Source of the DNA: Cyrtodaria siliqua | Lineage: Eukaryota > Mollusca > Bivalvia > Adapedonta > Hiatellidae | Assembly (NCBI GenBank): GCA_037043455.1 | Contig: JAWPHD010004481.1 | Location: forward strand, 26,001-90,000 | DNA: 64,000 bases | Reading direction: 5' to 3' | In this document: positions 46,596 through 57,959 of the stretch, in pieces | How the letters are laid out: each line of letters starts with the position of its first letter | How positions within the stretch are numbered: position 1 is the stretch's first letter | Notes under the pieces: generated by a model | Told to the model about the DNA's origin: nothing | Seen by the model: the letters and a program-made list of their open reading frames with translations, nothing else | Database searches by the model: none | Program-made: the position numbers and the translations under genes

Positions 46596-47066
46596 TGTCA
46601 CAGGATGACCCTATTGGTTGGGGCTAACTCAGGAAAGAATCAAAGACGGTGAATGCATTTACCTAAGTTTAATGCAACTTTTAAAATATGATAAATATAT
46701 ATACAATTATTAAAAAAAACAAGCGAATACACAGATGAAATATGAAAAGAATGTTCTCATGAACGTTTAAGACGTTCTAAGAATTGTAACAAATACTGAA
46801 TGTGGCGACTGATTATATACGACACTAAAGTGTTGTTAAAGTTATAACAATGTTGATCTATGATCTATCGCGATAACTGTAATGCGCGAGAGCTCATGGA
46901 GATGATGATGCGCGAATCCAATGAGTGATTGTCATCAAATGCCTTCTATAAGGGTTGATGACGCGATACTATGATGATTAACCTCCACTGAGGTTGTGGA
47001 TGATGTTTCTTCAGTGAGGACTGATAACGGGGCCTTTTCGTGTCCCGGGGGTTATCGCTACTAGAA
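46596..47066 (-). repeat. 5' LTR of the Gypsy element, truncated
   Basis: Matches 39,700-40,172 and then stops abruptly at CTACTAGAA; beyond it lies the AAAGGGACAC satellite. The LTR has lost its outer two thirds. Confidence 0.85.
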
Positions 47067-47545
47067 TCCATTTGGACAATTTAAAGGAACACGCTGCAAT
47101 CTTGATTTTAAAGGGTCACGCTGTAATCTTGATTTAAAGGGGCACACTGCAATCTTGATTGAAAGGGGCACACTACAATCCTGAATTTAAAGGGACACCC
47201 TGCAATCTTAAATTGAAAGGGACATGCTGCAATCTTGATTTAAAGCGGAACAATGCAATCTTGATAAAAAGGGACACCCAGCTATCTTGAATTTAAAGCG
47301 ACACATTAAAATCTTGAATTTAAAGGGACACACCGCAATCTTGAATTTAAAGGACACCTTGCTATATTGAATTTAAAGTGACACACTGCATTCTTGATTT
47401 AAAGGGGCACACTGCAATCTTGATTTAAACGGATACACTGTTATATTGAATTTAAAGGGGCACACTGCAGTCTTGATTGAAAGGGGCACACTGCAATATG
47501 GATTTAACGTCCATACTGCAATCTTGATTTTAAAAAATGCGGTAT
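47066..47545 (+). repeat. AAAGGGACAC minisatellite, second array
   Basis: About sixteen units of the same family as 34,925-35,275, with the same array start. It replaces the rest of the 5' LTR. Confidence 0.9.
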
Positions 47546-47593
47546 TACGATTGTTGTTCTTTTTCTTAAATTTGAATATCTGCTTAAAATAGA

Positions 47594-49150
47594 TCAATTT
47601 GCCAAATGTCTAATTGTTGAATAAATTGAATCATTAATTTATCGTGAAATGTTTTAAACATAACAAATAAAACGAAAACAAAGTAAATTATTTTTGTTTT
47701 ATTTGGCTGCTGAATGTACATGTAGTTTTAACGTAAATGACATTTAAAAAATGAATCAAGGTTCATTTTATATCTCACAATACATAATTGAAGATTGTCA
47801 TGTATAACAGTAGTTCATTAAAGCAATTAAACAGATACATTTAGTTAAACTCTCTCATTATAAAGGGAGATAGTTCTTAAAAAAGATGGTGGATCCAAAG
47901 TAAAATTCATTTTGATTTTTGGAATTTATTTATATATAAAGACTTAAAACAACTATTGCTACTTTATCTTGTCATAGGATGACCCTAGTGGTTCGGCCTA
48001 ACTCAAGAAAGAATCAATGACGGTGAATGCATTTATATAAGTTTAATGCAACTTTTAAAATATGATAAATATATATACAATTATCTAAAAAAACAAGCGA
48101 ATACACAGATGAAATATGAAAAGAATGTTCTCATGAACGTTTAAGACGTTCTTAGTATTGTAACAAATATTGAATGTGTCGACTGATTATATACGACACT
48201 CATGAAGATGATGATGCGCGAATCCAATGAGTGATTGTCATCAAATGCCTTCTATAAGGGTTGATGACGCGATATAACCTTGCCATGTTGCGCAGGTACG
48301 GGGACCGCCTTCATCGCTCTTAACGTTATGCTTGGAAGCTTAGCTCCACTCCGGAAGGCTTATATCCAAACCTGGATGGCTTATATCCAAACCTGGATGG
48401 CTTAGGCTGTAATTATACATACGTTTTAGATGTCGGTTGATAAACATAACAATCTTGCATTATTATCATTACCCAAACAAATCATTATTTAATAAATATA
48501 TGTAAGCTGTACTAATGATGAGTAGCAATGTATACATATTCTACAACGCCATGTATACGCCATGTACGTCGCTGTTAACCAATGCCCCAAATACATGTAA
48601 TATACAACGTTATCAAATCACTCGTATATTACACTCACTGAGTTATGCATGCACACATGTATGTCAACTAATGCCCAAATTATACAACGCTATGCATACG
48701 CGTCGAACATTTATACTAGTCACTCATCTCATTGTTAACTAATGCACCAAATATACAATGTTATCAATTCAATCGTGTATTACAATCACTGAGTTATATG
48801 CCAACGTTAACTAATGTACCTATTATACAACGTTATCAAATTAATATTGTTTTACAATTAATGATCAATTACAATAAGTACGTCTAATAAAGTAACTTCA
48901 AATTCATACGCTAGTCTCAAGTTAATGTTTGAGAAACATCAAAGCTAACCGGATGTCGTAACCGCCAACCAAGATGGCGTCGCCCACTGAATACAAATGT
49001 ACGATAAAAGTTAATAAAATAAATACTGAAATTTCTAAATTTCGCCGTCCAACTCCTGCTCCAAACAAAGCAACTATCAAGCAATCCCGGCCAGAACTAG
49101 AAGACAATGGATTTTATAGCAAACATTACGCCCAAACCATTATTTCCCAT
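47594..49150. repeat. Second copy of flank plus LTR
   Basis: 47,594-47,972 repeats the flank 39,346-39,699 and 47,973-49,150 repeats the LTR from TGTCATAGGATGACC on, with deletions near 48,200 (about 60 bp) and 48,280 (about 110 bp). The inner LTR end (as at 41,010-41,315) is missing; the 59-bp minisatellite begins instead. No internal retroelement region is attached. Confidence 0.85.
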
Positions 49151-50072
49151 AATCAGACCATAATTCGTGTTACCGCTACTTCCCTAGAACTACAAGCTAT
49201 CATTGATATCCGACCATAACTCACGTTGTTACCGCTACTTCTCAAGAACTACAAATTGTTATTGATATCAGACCATTACTCGTGTTAGCGCTACTTCCCT
49301 AGAACTACAAGGTATCATTGATATCCGACGACCATAACTCACGTTGTTACCGCTACTTCTCTAGAACTACAAATTGTTATTGATATCAGACCATAACTCG
49401 TGTTAGCGCTACTTCCCTAGAACTACAAGGTATCATTGATATCAGACCATAACTCACGTTGTTACCGTTACTTCTCTAGAACTACAAGTTTTTATTGATA
49501 TCAGATCATGACTCACGTTGTTACCGTTACTTCTCTAGTACTACAAGTTATTATTGATATACTGATATCATACCCTTACCTTAATTGTTACCACTACTTC
49601 TCTAGAACTACAAAATATATTGATATCGTACCATTACCCAAGTTGTTAGTTGTACTACAAGAGATATTGATATCAGATCAATACCCAAATTGTTATCTCT
49701 ACTTCTCTAGAACTATAAGAGATATATAAATATCGTACCATTACCCAAGTTGTTAATACGTCTTCTCAAGAACTACACTACATATTGATATCAGACCATT
49801 ATCCAAGTTGTTACCGCTTTTCCTCTAGAACTACAAGATATACTGATATCAGATCATAAAACAAATTGTTACAGCATCTTCTCTAGAACTACAAGAAATA
49901 TCAATATCAGACCATTACCCAAGTTGTTAACATGTCTTCTCTAGAACTACACTACAGATTGATACCAGTCAATTATCCAAGTTGTTTCCGCTTTTTCTTT
50001 AGAACTACAAGATATACTAATATCAGACCATAATCCAAGTTTTTCCGCTTCTTCTCTAAAACTACAAGATAT
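49150..50072 (+). repeat. 59-bp minisatellite, first block
   Basis: About fifteen units with the words GACCATAACTC or GACCATTACCCAAG, TTGTTACCGCTACTTC, TCTAGAACTACAA and TTGATATCA. It continues after the LINE at 52,432-52,575 and after the SINE at 52,903-53,110. Confidence 0.9.
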
Positions 50073-52432
50073 AGAATAGAATAGTTTATTTCATACAAAA
50101 GGCCATAGGCCCATGAGTACACAAATGCCTATTTAAAAATATACAAAACATCAATAGGTGGTGATACAGTATACATAGTACCTAATTACCAAGTGATTAA
50201 GCATGGTTCAACTGAAGTATACTTGTTATAGCAATGAAGTATTCATATACTCCTATAAAATGTAGGTATATGCATAGAAATATGAACTAAATATGATTTT
50301 ACGCTGTAGAATTTGAGTTGACGAGGAGAATCTTATGTATTGTTATACAATAATTCATTACGTAATTTAAAACGTTCAAAAACATACATGGCAAGGTTTC
50401 TTTCTAAGCGTACATTGTTATTCTTGAGTTCAGTAAACTTCAGAATATTAGGATGCTTCCAGTAGTTTGGTTTGATATATTTTAAACGCAGTTCTTTGTA
50501 CATTGTGCATTCAAATATTAAATGGAATTCATCCTCGAGATTGTTTTATAACTGACATTTACGTTCATATAGTGGTAGTTTTTGTGGTTTGTGCCATCTC
50601 CCCGTCTCCACTTCAAGACGGTGAAATGACACTGGTAATCTGCTCAAAGCACATCTGAATTTTCTTAAATTTACATTTTCTAAATACGGTTGAAAGCGGA
50701 ATTCTGAAAACAATACGTATGTCCTAGCACGGCTTGAGTTCACTAATTCTTCATTCCAACTTGGAATAAGTGTATCCTTTAATCGTTGTTTAAAAATTGA
50801 CATAAAACCTATTTTATTTCCAACGCCATGGAATAACCAGACATGATTAAAACCAAGTTTATCAACAAATATATTTAACTTGACTTGCCCAATTTTGTTT
50901 GTTAGGATATTTTGCCACATCATCTAACATCATATTATACACAATAGTTATGTACTTTGTATCATTGCTCTCAACAATCTTAAACCAAAAGTTTATAATT
51001 ATATGAATTCTATAATTAATGAGTGACTGTCTTCCTAGTTCACCATCAATAAAGTTATTCTACGTCTGTATTTTTACACCTAATAAATCTTTACAAAATG
51101 ATAAATATGTTCTCTCTATTTCATCTGCTTTCGCAAACCCTCATACCTCACATACATCGTTCAATATATCAATTTATCAAATAGACTCAACATGTGAGAT
51201 ACTGTAAATTTATAAGTATATGTCTTTAACTGGAATATGGCTTTTAATAATGGCCCACTTAATGTATTAAATGTTTTTACAAACGACACTCCGGTAGAAA
51301 AAACAACACCTAGATAAACAAATGTATTAACAATATCAATAGCAATTTCAACATACTTAACATTTAAACCCCTTGGCAAACGGCCTCCATTTCTAAAAAT
51401 CATGCATTCGTTTTATTTACATTAACCATTAATTTTCATCTATTACAATATTCATCAAGCAAATCTAAACCCTGCTATGAGCCTTTTTCCGTTTCAGACA
51501 TGATGATAATATCATCCGCGTACAATAATAAAAATATTTTCAACATTCCAGTGTCAATGCCATTATACCCATTTAAAGCAAAATGTTCTTCCAAGTCGTT
51601 AATATACATCGAAAATAAAAATGGCGAAACACTCTCTCCTTGACGTACCCCTAAATAGCATGTAAATGCATCCCCTAGTTGGTTTTCATAGTTAACTCTT
51701 GATTTTACATTTTCATACATAGCTTTAACAATATCAATCATTTTCCCTCTGACGCCATATTTCAATAATTTGTACCATAATATATCTCAAACAACATAGT
51801 CAAAAGCCTTAGTAAAGTCAACAAAAAACGAATATAGTTTTTTATTTTCACAAATAATATGATTTATCAGCCCATGCAATACGAAAATATTATCAATAGT
51901 TCCATATTTTTTGCGATAACCAGCCTATGCTTCAATATATACTTTATATTTTTCGGCCCACTCATATAATCTAGTATTTAGAATTCTTGTAAATAATTCA
52001 CCCAGCGTACTTAGTACTGTTATTCCTCTATAATTTTCAACTGTATTTATATCACCCTTTTTATGCAGTGGGACTATGTAGCCCTCGGATCAATTTTCCG
52101 GGAAATACCTATATGAAAACAATAAGTTAAATAATTTATGTAAATAAAGTATTAGTGTGTCAATGCCGTATTTAAAAAATCGTTCAATAACAGATCTGGC
52201 CCACCACTGCGACCAGTGCGTATCTGTGTGCATGCTTTGATAATTTCCGGAAGAGAAATTTCAATATTTAATTCATCAAACATAACGCCTTGAATATATT
52301 TGTTATTAAAATATAACACATCTTCATCAGGTTGAAGAAATACCCTCTCGGGGTAATTTATAGCTTTAAAATATTCTGAGAACTTTGTGGCACTCAATGA
52401 AGTAGACATTTTTCGGTACATATATACAAATG
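50073..52432 (-). mobile_element. LINE inserted in the 59-bp minisatellite, 5'-truncated
   Basis: Both ends sit inside the minisatellite: left junction after CTACAAGATAT, right junction before ATGATATCAGACC. The element's 3' end is at 50,073 (GAATAGTTTATTTCATACAA on the plus strand). Minus-strand pieces: 52,152-52,421 upstream of RT (GRSGGPDLLLNDF), the RT start near 52,000-52,080, 51,475-51,765 with GVRQGESVSPFLFSMYINDLE and LLYADDIIIM, then 51,161-51,403 and the C-terminus 50,546-50,923 ending RKCQL. Frame breaks throughout. The C-terminal part resembles that of the LINEs at 1,130-3,090 and 57,960-58,972. Confidence 0.85.
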
Positions 52433-52575
52433 TATAATGATATCAGACCATTACCCAAATTGGTATCTCTATTTCTATATTGATATCACACCCAAGTTAT
52501 ATTCGCTACTTCTCTATGACTTCTAGAGATACTGATATCAGACCATTACCTAAGTTATTTCCGCCACTTCTCTAG
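52432..52575 (+). repeat. 59-bp minisatellite, second block
   Basis: Two to three units resume directly after the LINE with the same words (GATATCAGACCATTACC, CTTCTCTA). Confidence 0.8.
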
Positions 52576-52576
52576 A

Positions 52577-52900
52577 ATTGAAGTGAATGTTGTTTAACGG
52601 CTCATCAACACAGTACAGGTTATTTAGAGCCGCCCCAGAGAGAGGGGAAGGATACATAGGAATCCGGGAACCTGCCCTACTCTTATTATCGAATAGATTC
52701 CTATGGTTCTTTAACGTGCTCGGTTGATAGACCGATACACGGGACCGCCCGGTTTACGTCCCCATCCGACGGACGAGGCTAAGGAAAAGTGTCTTGCCCA
52801 AGAACACACCGACGGAACTCAGTGGCACCACGGAGGATTGAACCCGGGGCCTCCGGTTACAAATCCGCCGCGCTACCGACTGCGCCACGCCACCACACGA
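52577..52900 (-). mobile_element. tRNA-derived SINE
   Basis: On the minus strand the 5' end is tRNA-like: box A TGGCGCAGTCGG (52,876-52,887) and box B GGGTTCAATCC (52,835-52,845), with an anticodon-arm-like GGATTTGTAACC between them (anticodon UGU, threonine, if the loop is read in register). A body of about 250 bp follows to AACATTCACTTC near 52,577. It interrupts the 59-bp minisatellite. RNA polymerase III promoter intact by eye. Confidence 0.85.
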
Positions 52901-52902
52901 TA

Positions 52903-53110
52903 CAGTGATATAAGACCATAACACTATTTGTTATGTAGTTTCTTCTTGAGAACCACAATTGATATTGATATTATACCATTACCATATTAAACCATTACCC
53001 AAGTTCTTATCGCTACTTTTCTAGAACTACAATAATATACCGATATCAGATCATAACTCATTTTTTACCGCTTCTTCTCTAGAACCCCAAAAGATCCTGA
53101 CCAGATCGAT
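52903..53110 (+). repeat. 59-bp minisatellite, third block
   Basis: Three to four further diverged units up to about 53,110, ending in CTTCTCTAGAACCCCAAAAG. Confidence 0.75.
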
Positions 53111-53204
53111 CAGCATGACATGCACTGCTAGTAGGTCCAGTTCCACATTTGTATAATACATCCTAGATAGTTGTCAGCCGCCACTACGTTTGTTAATAAA
53201 GGCA

Positions 53205-53441
53205 TATATACTCCTCAAAATAATTTAAGGATCATATTTAGATTTGGATCATATTTTAAAGTGTGGCAATTTAACAATTTACTGTCTTTTTGCAATTTTT
53301 AAGTTTAGTTATATTCTTTTACAATTGTTTCTTTACACATATGTATTAACTTTTTATATGTATATGAAATCCATAATATTAAATATTAAGTTATTATTAC
53401 TGTTCTATTTTGTGGTCCTAAATTATTTTGAGGAGTATATA
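53205..53441. mobile_element. MITE upstream of the TLR gene
   Basis: Terminal inverted repeats of about 23 bp: TATATACTCCTCAAAATAAT at 53,205 and its complement ending at 53,441. The AT-rich interior of about 190 bp has no transposase. TA-rich ends suggest a Tc1/mariner-type non-autonomous element. It sits about 330 bp upstream of the TLR start codon. Confidence 0.8.
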
Positions 53442-53741
53442 CAGGACTCATGCGTGGTAGATACTTCCCTTCAACCACTGGAAATTCGGAGAATGGTTCA
53501 TATTAGTCTTACGAAATCCAATTTCCTGTAAAATACAAATGGCAGTTATCCTGAAAGCGTATCTCATCAGAAGAAAATTCCACAGACTTGATGCAGTATA
53601 CAATTGTATTATACCAAACCAAAGTACTTTCTGTTCGGTCACACAAGATGCGTTATCAAAGTGTTTACTAAGTAGAGCAGTTTTCATCGGAGGGAAAACA
53701 TTTTGTTGTGTTTTTGTTTATAAAATTCAACTATTTTTTAA

Positions 53742-53754
53742 AAATATTTTCAGA
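53742..53754 (+). promoter_or_regulatory. Probable splice acceptor in the TLR 5' UTR
   Basis: TTTTTAAAAATATTTTCAG ends at about 53,754, 15 bp before the signal-peptide ATG at 53,770. An intron in the 5' UTR with an uninterrupted coding exon is common for invertebrate TLR genes. This also argues against the longer in-frame start at 53,539. Confidence 0.5.
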
Positions 53755-53769
53755 TCAAAGAATAATATA

Positions 53770-56385
53770 ATGAGGTTGACTGTTTCGAGTTTGTTGTCAT
53801 GGTATCTGTTACCAGTTACAATGGTCCTTTCTACATCGACTGTCCTTGGTGAGAATGTAGCCAACTGTACCATCCGTAGCATAGACGACCCAACTTTAGA
53901 AGAACTCTGTTGGAATGGTAAAGATACCTGGTACATCATGGGTTGCAATAATATGGATCTAACGCAGGTACCTTCAAGCTATCGCGACCACCCGAAACAA
54001 ATTTGTCTGTTGGATCTGAGTTCCAACTTGATAACGACCGTAAACGAAAGCGCTTTTATTAATATAAAGGACATACGATTGTTGTACCTGTCAGAAAATA
54101 ATATCACATTCATCCATGGAGGCGCCTTTACGGGATTGTCGCAACTGGTATACTTGAACCTTACACAAAACAATCTCTCATCGATCGCGAGTTTCGGAAA
54201 GGGCGTTTTTAAACCATTCGCTAATCTAACAAACATTAACATGAAGCAAAACATGATGACGTCGTTTGACGGGTTGGGAGAAGAGATGCAGTATATGAAG
54301 AAATTAGAGGGACTTTTCATAAACGCTTGCTCGGACTGTGTATTTGGACCTGGATTTGAGAATCTTACTAATCTAGCAAGCGTCAGCCTGTCAGGTCGCT
54401 CACCTGGAGCGTGTAACATGTCCTACGTCCGAAACTCCACGTTCACACACCTGCCACAAATCAAGCGTCTGTGGATTTCGTCGTGTAATATCTCTTCCAT
54501 AGGCGCAAACGCATTTTCACCACTTAAAAGAAACTTGGAATTACTCGACATCTCGTATAATGATCAACTGACATTCAAAGGAATGAACGCAGCCTTGTAT
54601 GGACTGAGAAACTCATCCAATTTAGGACTTTTAAACGTGAATCATATACACGAGCAGTATGAGAGAGGCACGGAACTGAAACTTGAGCACGTGAAATATC
54701 TTCAAACGCTTCAAAACCTGACCGTGCTACATATGGATTTAAATAAGCTGGAGGTGTTGGATGAACGGATTCTAAATCCAAACAGACTGCCGAAACAGTT
54801 ACGTACGTTCACACTGTCTGGAAATAGAATGACTTATGGGAAATATGTTGATTACTTAAACAATATGAAGAGTGTGGAGAGCTTAGATTTATCGCGCCAA
54901 CATCTAAACTATGACCCCTTTTTGCAGGACCATAATCACCAATCAGTGGTTACTCATCATGTGTCTAATGAGTCAGGTTTGGGAATCTTTAAATGTGACT
55001 GTATTAAACCACCAATACATCCCCTCTGTATTACAGTATTTCTCCCAGAGAACTTGCGCGTTCTCAGATGGAGAAAAAGTTTTCTCTATTTTAATATATT
55101 CGAAATGATTATTTGCGGACCGGACCAACTTGAATTTGTTGATTTGTCGTTTAACCTAATTTCCAAGTGGATCGGTCCCGTGCATGGGGTTTCGTCTGTT
55201 AAATATTTGGATTTGTCGGAAAACTATTGCAAGGATGTTAAAAATGGATTTTTCGATTTTTTTAGCGCACTGGAGCATTTAAATGTTTCGGGAAACTTCC
55301 TTGGTGCATCTATAAACTTGCCTCGAAGTAATGAAACATTCCGAAAACTGTCAAATCTAACACTTCTGGATTTATCGAACAACAAAATAACAAATCTTCC
55401 CAAGAATATATTCATGGATTTACATTCGCTACAGTATCTAGATGTAAGTGGCAATATGATAGACGTTTGGAATTCTACTCTAGACACAATCCGGTGTCTG
55501 AAGATGCTAGATTTGTCAAATAATAGGTTGGACACGTTGCCGGAAAATCTTATGCTGTACCTGGATTCTTTGGTTGACGAGAAATGCAATAACGGGTCAA
55601 ATATAACAGTAGATTTGGCTGCAAACCCGATAGAATGCACGTGTCACACTCTGCCGTTCTTGAAAAGGATGCTTAATTCAAGGGTGCATTTTCAGTTTGC
55701 TTCAAATGACCAGTGTCACCTACAGGATGGAAAGCGGCGTTTTCTCTATAATCATGACGCAGTGAATGACATCATAACTATTCTGGGAAGTGAATGCATA
55801 GACCGGACATGGATTATCATAACGGGCGCATGTCTGGGAAGTTGTATTGCAAGCGTGATCGTCTGCATCTGTATTTACAGATACCGATGGAAGTTGCGGT
55901 ACATCTACTACAAAAGAAATCGTCGACATGCGCATGAAGGCTTTGAATGGCTGTTTGAACAAGATGGATTTGTGTCCTACTCAAAGAACCTTGGAAGTTT
56001 CATAAAGGAAAAATTAGTTCCTGCTTTAGAGGGCAGTCATGGTCTAAAGGTCTGGGTATGGGATAGAAATTCAACACCTGGAGCGTCCATCGCGGAAAAC
56101 GTCACACACGCCATCTACAGTAGCCGGAAGTCAATTCTTTTAATCAACCGGAAGTACTTGAAAGAAAAATGGTGCGACTATGAAATGAACATGGCGCATA
56201 CCGAGTCCGTGGAAACGAAAAGAAAACTGATCATCATTGTTTTAATGGAAGATATCCCCACAAAGGAGTATCCAATAAGCCTTCTGCGACTTCTGAAAAA
56301 CGAACAATCTTTAGAGTATCCGACACATCCTCAAGACGTAGATACATTTTGGTCAAATTTAGCTGATGCTGTGATGAGCAGTTAG
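53770..56385 (+). CDS. Toll-like receptor, intact
   Basis: An 871-residue type I membrane receptor for innate immune sensing. Start chosen at 53,770 because it opens a signal peptide (MRLTVSSLLSWYLLPVTMVL...VLG, residues 1-27). Residues 30-600 hold leucine-rich repeats (e.g. ICLLDLSSNLITTV, LTLLDLSNNKITNL, LKMLDLSNNRLDTL), with a Cys-rich interruption near 408-420 (FKCDCIKPPIHPLC). The C-terminal LRR cap is at 615-676 (NPIECTCHTL). A transmembrane helix lies at about 680-703 followed by basic KLRYIYYKRNRR. The TIR domain spans 729-868: box 1 QDGFVSYS (departing from the usual DAF.SY), box 2 DRNSTPG (keeping the Pro) and box 3 TFWSNL. Many N-glycosylation sites. The ligand is unknown. It belongs to a local TLR duplication cluster. 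Confidence 0.95.
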   Translation: MRLTVSSLLSWYLLPVTMVLSTSTVLGENVANCTIRSIDDPTLEELCWNGKDTWYIMGCNNMDLTQVPSSYRDHPKQICLLDLSSNLITTVNESAFINIKDIRLLYLSENNITFIHGGAFTGLSQLVYLNLTQNNLSSIASFGKGVFKPFANLTNINMKQNMMTSFDGLGEEMQYMKKLEGLFINACSDCVFGPGFENLTNLASVSLSGRSPGACNMSYVRNSTFTHLPQIKRLWISSCNISSIGANAFSPLKRNLELLDISYNDQLTFKGMNAALYGLRNSSNLGLLNVNHIHEQYERGTELKLEHVKYLQTLQNLTVLHMDLNKLEVLDERILNPNRLPKQLRTFTLSGNRMTYGKYVDYLNNMKSVESLDLSRQHLNYDPFLQDHNHQSVVTHHVSNESGLGIFKCDCIKPPIHPLCITVFLPENLRVLRWRKSFLYFNIFEMIICGPDQLEFVDLSFNLISKWIGPVHGVSSVKYLDLSENYCKDVKNGFFDFFSALEHLNVSGNFLGASINLPRSNETFRKLSNLTLLDLSNNKITNLPKNIFMDLHSLQYLDVSGNMIDVWNSTLDTIRCLKMLDLSNNRLDTLPENLMLYLDSLVDEKCNNGSNITVDLAANPIECTCHTLPFLKRMLNSRVHFQFASNDQCHLQDGKRRFLYNHDAVNDIITILGSECIDRTWIIITGACLGSCIASVIVCICIYRYRWKLRYIYYKRNRRHAHEGFEWLFEQDGFVSYSKNLGSFIKEKLVPALEGSHGLKVWVWDRNSTPGASIAENVTHAIYSSRKSILLINRKYLKEKWCDYEMNMAHTESVETKRKLIIIVLMEDIPTKEYPISLLRLLKNEQSLEYPTHPQDVDTFWSNLADAVMSS

Positions 56386-56682
56386 TGGAATTGACTGATC
56401 ACGTGACACTATTTTTAACATCAAATGACATTTATATGAATCTGGGTGTACTCATTGAAACTTTAAACGGATGTTTGATTCAATATCCGCTATAGAAACA
56501 TGTAGATGGACTAATACCAGGGTCTGCTTCAATTTGATACATACCCCAGGGCCGCACACCCATGAGTCCACGATACAAAACGTGGCCTGGAGGGTTACCG
56601 CCTTTTGCACGTTCTACACGTCCTAAAGGTGTGAGGGGAACCAAACAGTTGCTTCATGGTAACCACGCGCCAGAATGGCATT

Positions 56683-56688
56683 AATAAA
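56683..56688 (+). terminator. Candidate polyadenylation signal of the TLR
   Basis: AATAAA at 56,683, about 300 bp after the stop codon, kept in copy A (4,734). It is the first canonical signal downstream. Confidence 0.5.
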
Positions 56689-56745
56689 AATGTGCCCACG
56701 TATCGGTTACTAAGAGAGGGGCGTTTCGTCTATGTGCTTCCGTAA

Positions 56746-56750
<5 letters not shown>

Positions 56751-56777
<27 letters not shown>

Positions 56778-56778
56778 G
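56751..56778 (+). repeat. (GA)n microsatellite
   Basis: About fourteen GA units; copy A has only about six at 4,801-4,812. Confidence 0.95.
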
Positions 56779-57032
56779 TGTAGTGAGTGGTTCGTCGTGG
56801 AATCGACATTGTCTCTGATTGATTAATACTACTAAGCGGTATTTAGGTCAAGGTGTTCATTTGTTCAATTGTCACGTGACGAGTGGTTGTTGGGTGATAA
56901 GACGTTTCAGAACATTGGCGTTCTGCTCGACACTAATCATAGGTACCGGTAGAACATTGTTATGTAAATATTTAAAAACGCATTTGTGCGTACATTATAT
57001 TTGTAATCGTTTTGTAGATTAGCTGACAATTT

Positions 57033-57172
57033 AATAAATATTGATAAAGGTGATCTTTTGTGAGCAACAAACACAATTAAGATAATAAAGTAGCAGACTC
57101 GGTTTTATTAAGTCTGTTCATGAGAAGTAATGAAAGAAGCAACATCTCTCACGCCCTCTAGCACCGGCTTAA
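57033..57172 (+). mobile_element. TTAA-flanked insert of about 135 bp, unclassified
   Basis: Copies A and C run from GACAATTTA directly to TTTCCATC; copy B has an extra block (AATATTGATAAAGG ... CTCTAGCACCGGC) between two TTAA tetramers. TTAA is the piggyBac target, but no terminal inverted repeats are visible. Confidence 0.5.
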
Positions 57173-57534
57173 GTTTACATTTCCATCTCAAGTAGATTGT
57201 ACGGCGTTTAAATTATGGTTTGTATTATTATACATAAAATGGTTGACTATATAAAATGCACATAACAACTTACGAAATGCAACAGACAATTTAGAAAATG
57301 CATATAACAACTTAGAAAACGCACAAGACGACTTCCAAAGCGTACTGCACAAAATGCAAAAGGCCAACAGAAGGCAGACGAGGCTTTCCATAGTATTAAA
57401 TGTAAAACACATTTCCTTTCCTTTTATATATAATGTATATATTGTTTATTGTTATATATATTGTTTTAAGCCAAATATGGCCCATGAACATGTTTACATA
57501 ATATATACAAATAAATGTTGTTATATGGCATTTT

Positions 57535-57630
57535 GTTAGTACATGTACTTAGAATAACAAAGCATTGCAATACTCGTACCATGTTAGTACATGTACTTAG
57601 AATAACAAAGCATTGCAATACTCGTACCAT
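57535..57630 (+). repeat. 48-bp perfect tandem duplication
   Basis: GTTAGTACATGTACTTAGAA at 57,535 repeats at 57,583 without change over 48 bp. Copy C has one copy. Confidence 0.9.
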
Positions 57631-57959
57631 AGAATACATTCGACACTATTACGAGAATAATGAAACAAAAGATCAACTTATGTGTTAGCATGTTTACGAT
57701 ATGTTGAAATTAATTTGAACCGTAAAATGTAACCGAATTTTAATGGTTATCCATTTGTGAGAGATTTTGTTCTTTATTTGTTATATTTTTAAATGGAAGC
57801 ATAAATCGTTATCTTAAAGTGTTAACAACAATATAAACATTAAACAAATACTACTATCTGTATTTCATGGAATAGAAGCAACACAGCAACATTTCCACTC
57901 GGAGAGATATACCACACACGTTAAGTGTTAAATAGAATACCTATACAAAGCCTATGTTG

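Larger units (their letters stand above)
39700..47066 (-). mobile_element. Gmr1-like Ty3/Gypsy LTR retrotransposon, inactive
   Basis: In minus-strand order: truncated 5' LTR (47,066-46,596), primer binding site, Gag (SCAN-like with zinc knuckle), protease, integrase, then RT and RNase H, polypurine tract and 3' LTR. Integrase upstream of RT is the reverse of the usual Ty3/Gypsy order and defines Gmr1-like elements. Stops and small frameshifts, a damaged integrase and the truncated 5' LTR show it is inactive. Confidence 0.9.

Noticed and set aside
52835..52893. A functional tRNA-Thr gene on the minus strand
   Set aside because: Box A and box B are present but the sequence runs on into a body of about 250 bp and acceptor-stem pairing is not evident; it fits a tRNA-derived SINE.
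53539..53769. Longer TLR start at 53,539 giving 948 residues
   Set aside because: The extra 77 residues lack a signal peptide at the front, and a splice acceptor (TTTTCAG at about 53,754) lies between it and the signal-peptide ATG at 53,770.
57033..57172. A piggyBac MITE call for the TTAA-flanked insert
   Set aside because: TTAA on both sides fits, but there are no terminal inverted repeats and the tetramer is common in AT-rich DNA. Left unclassified.
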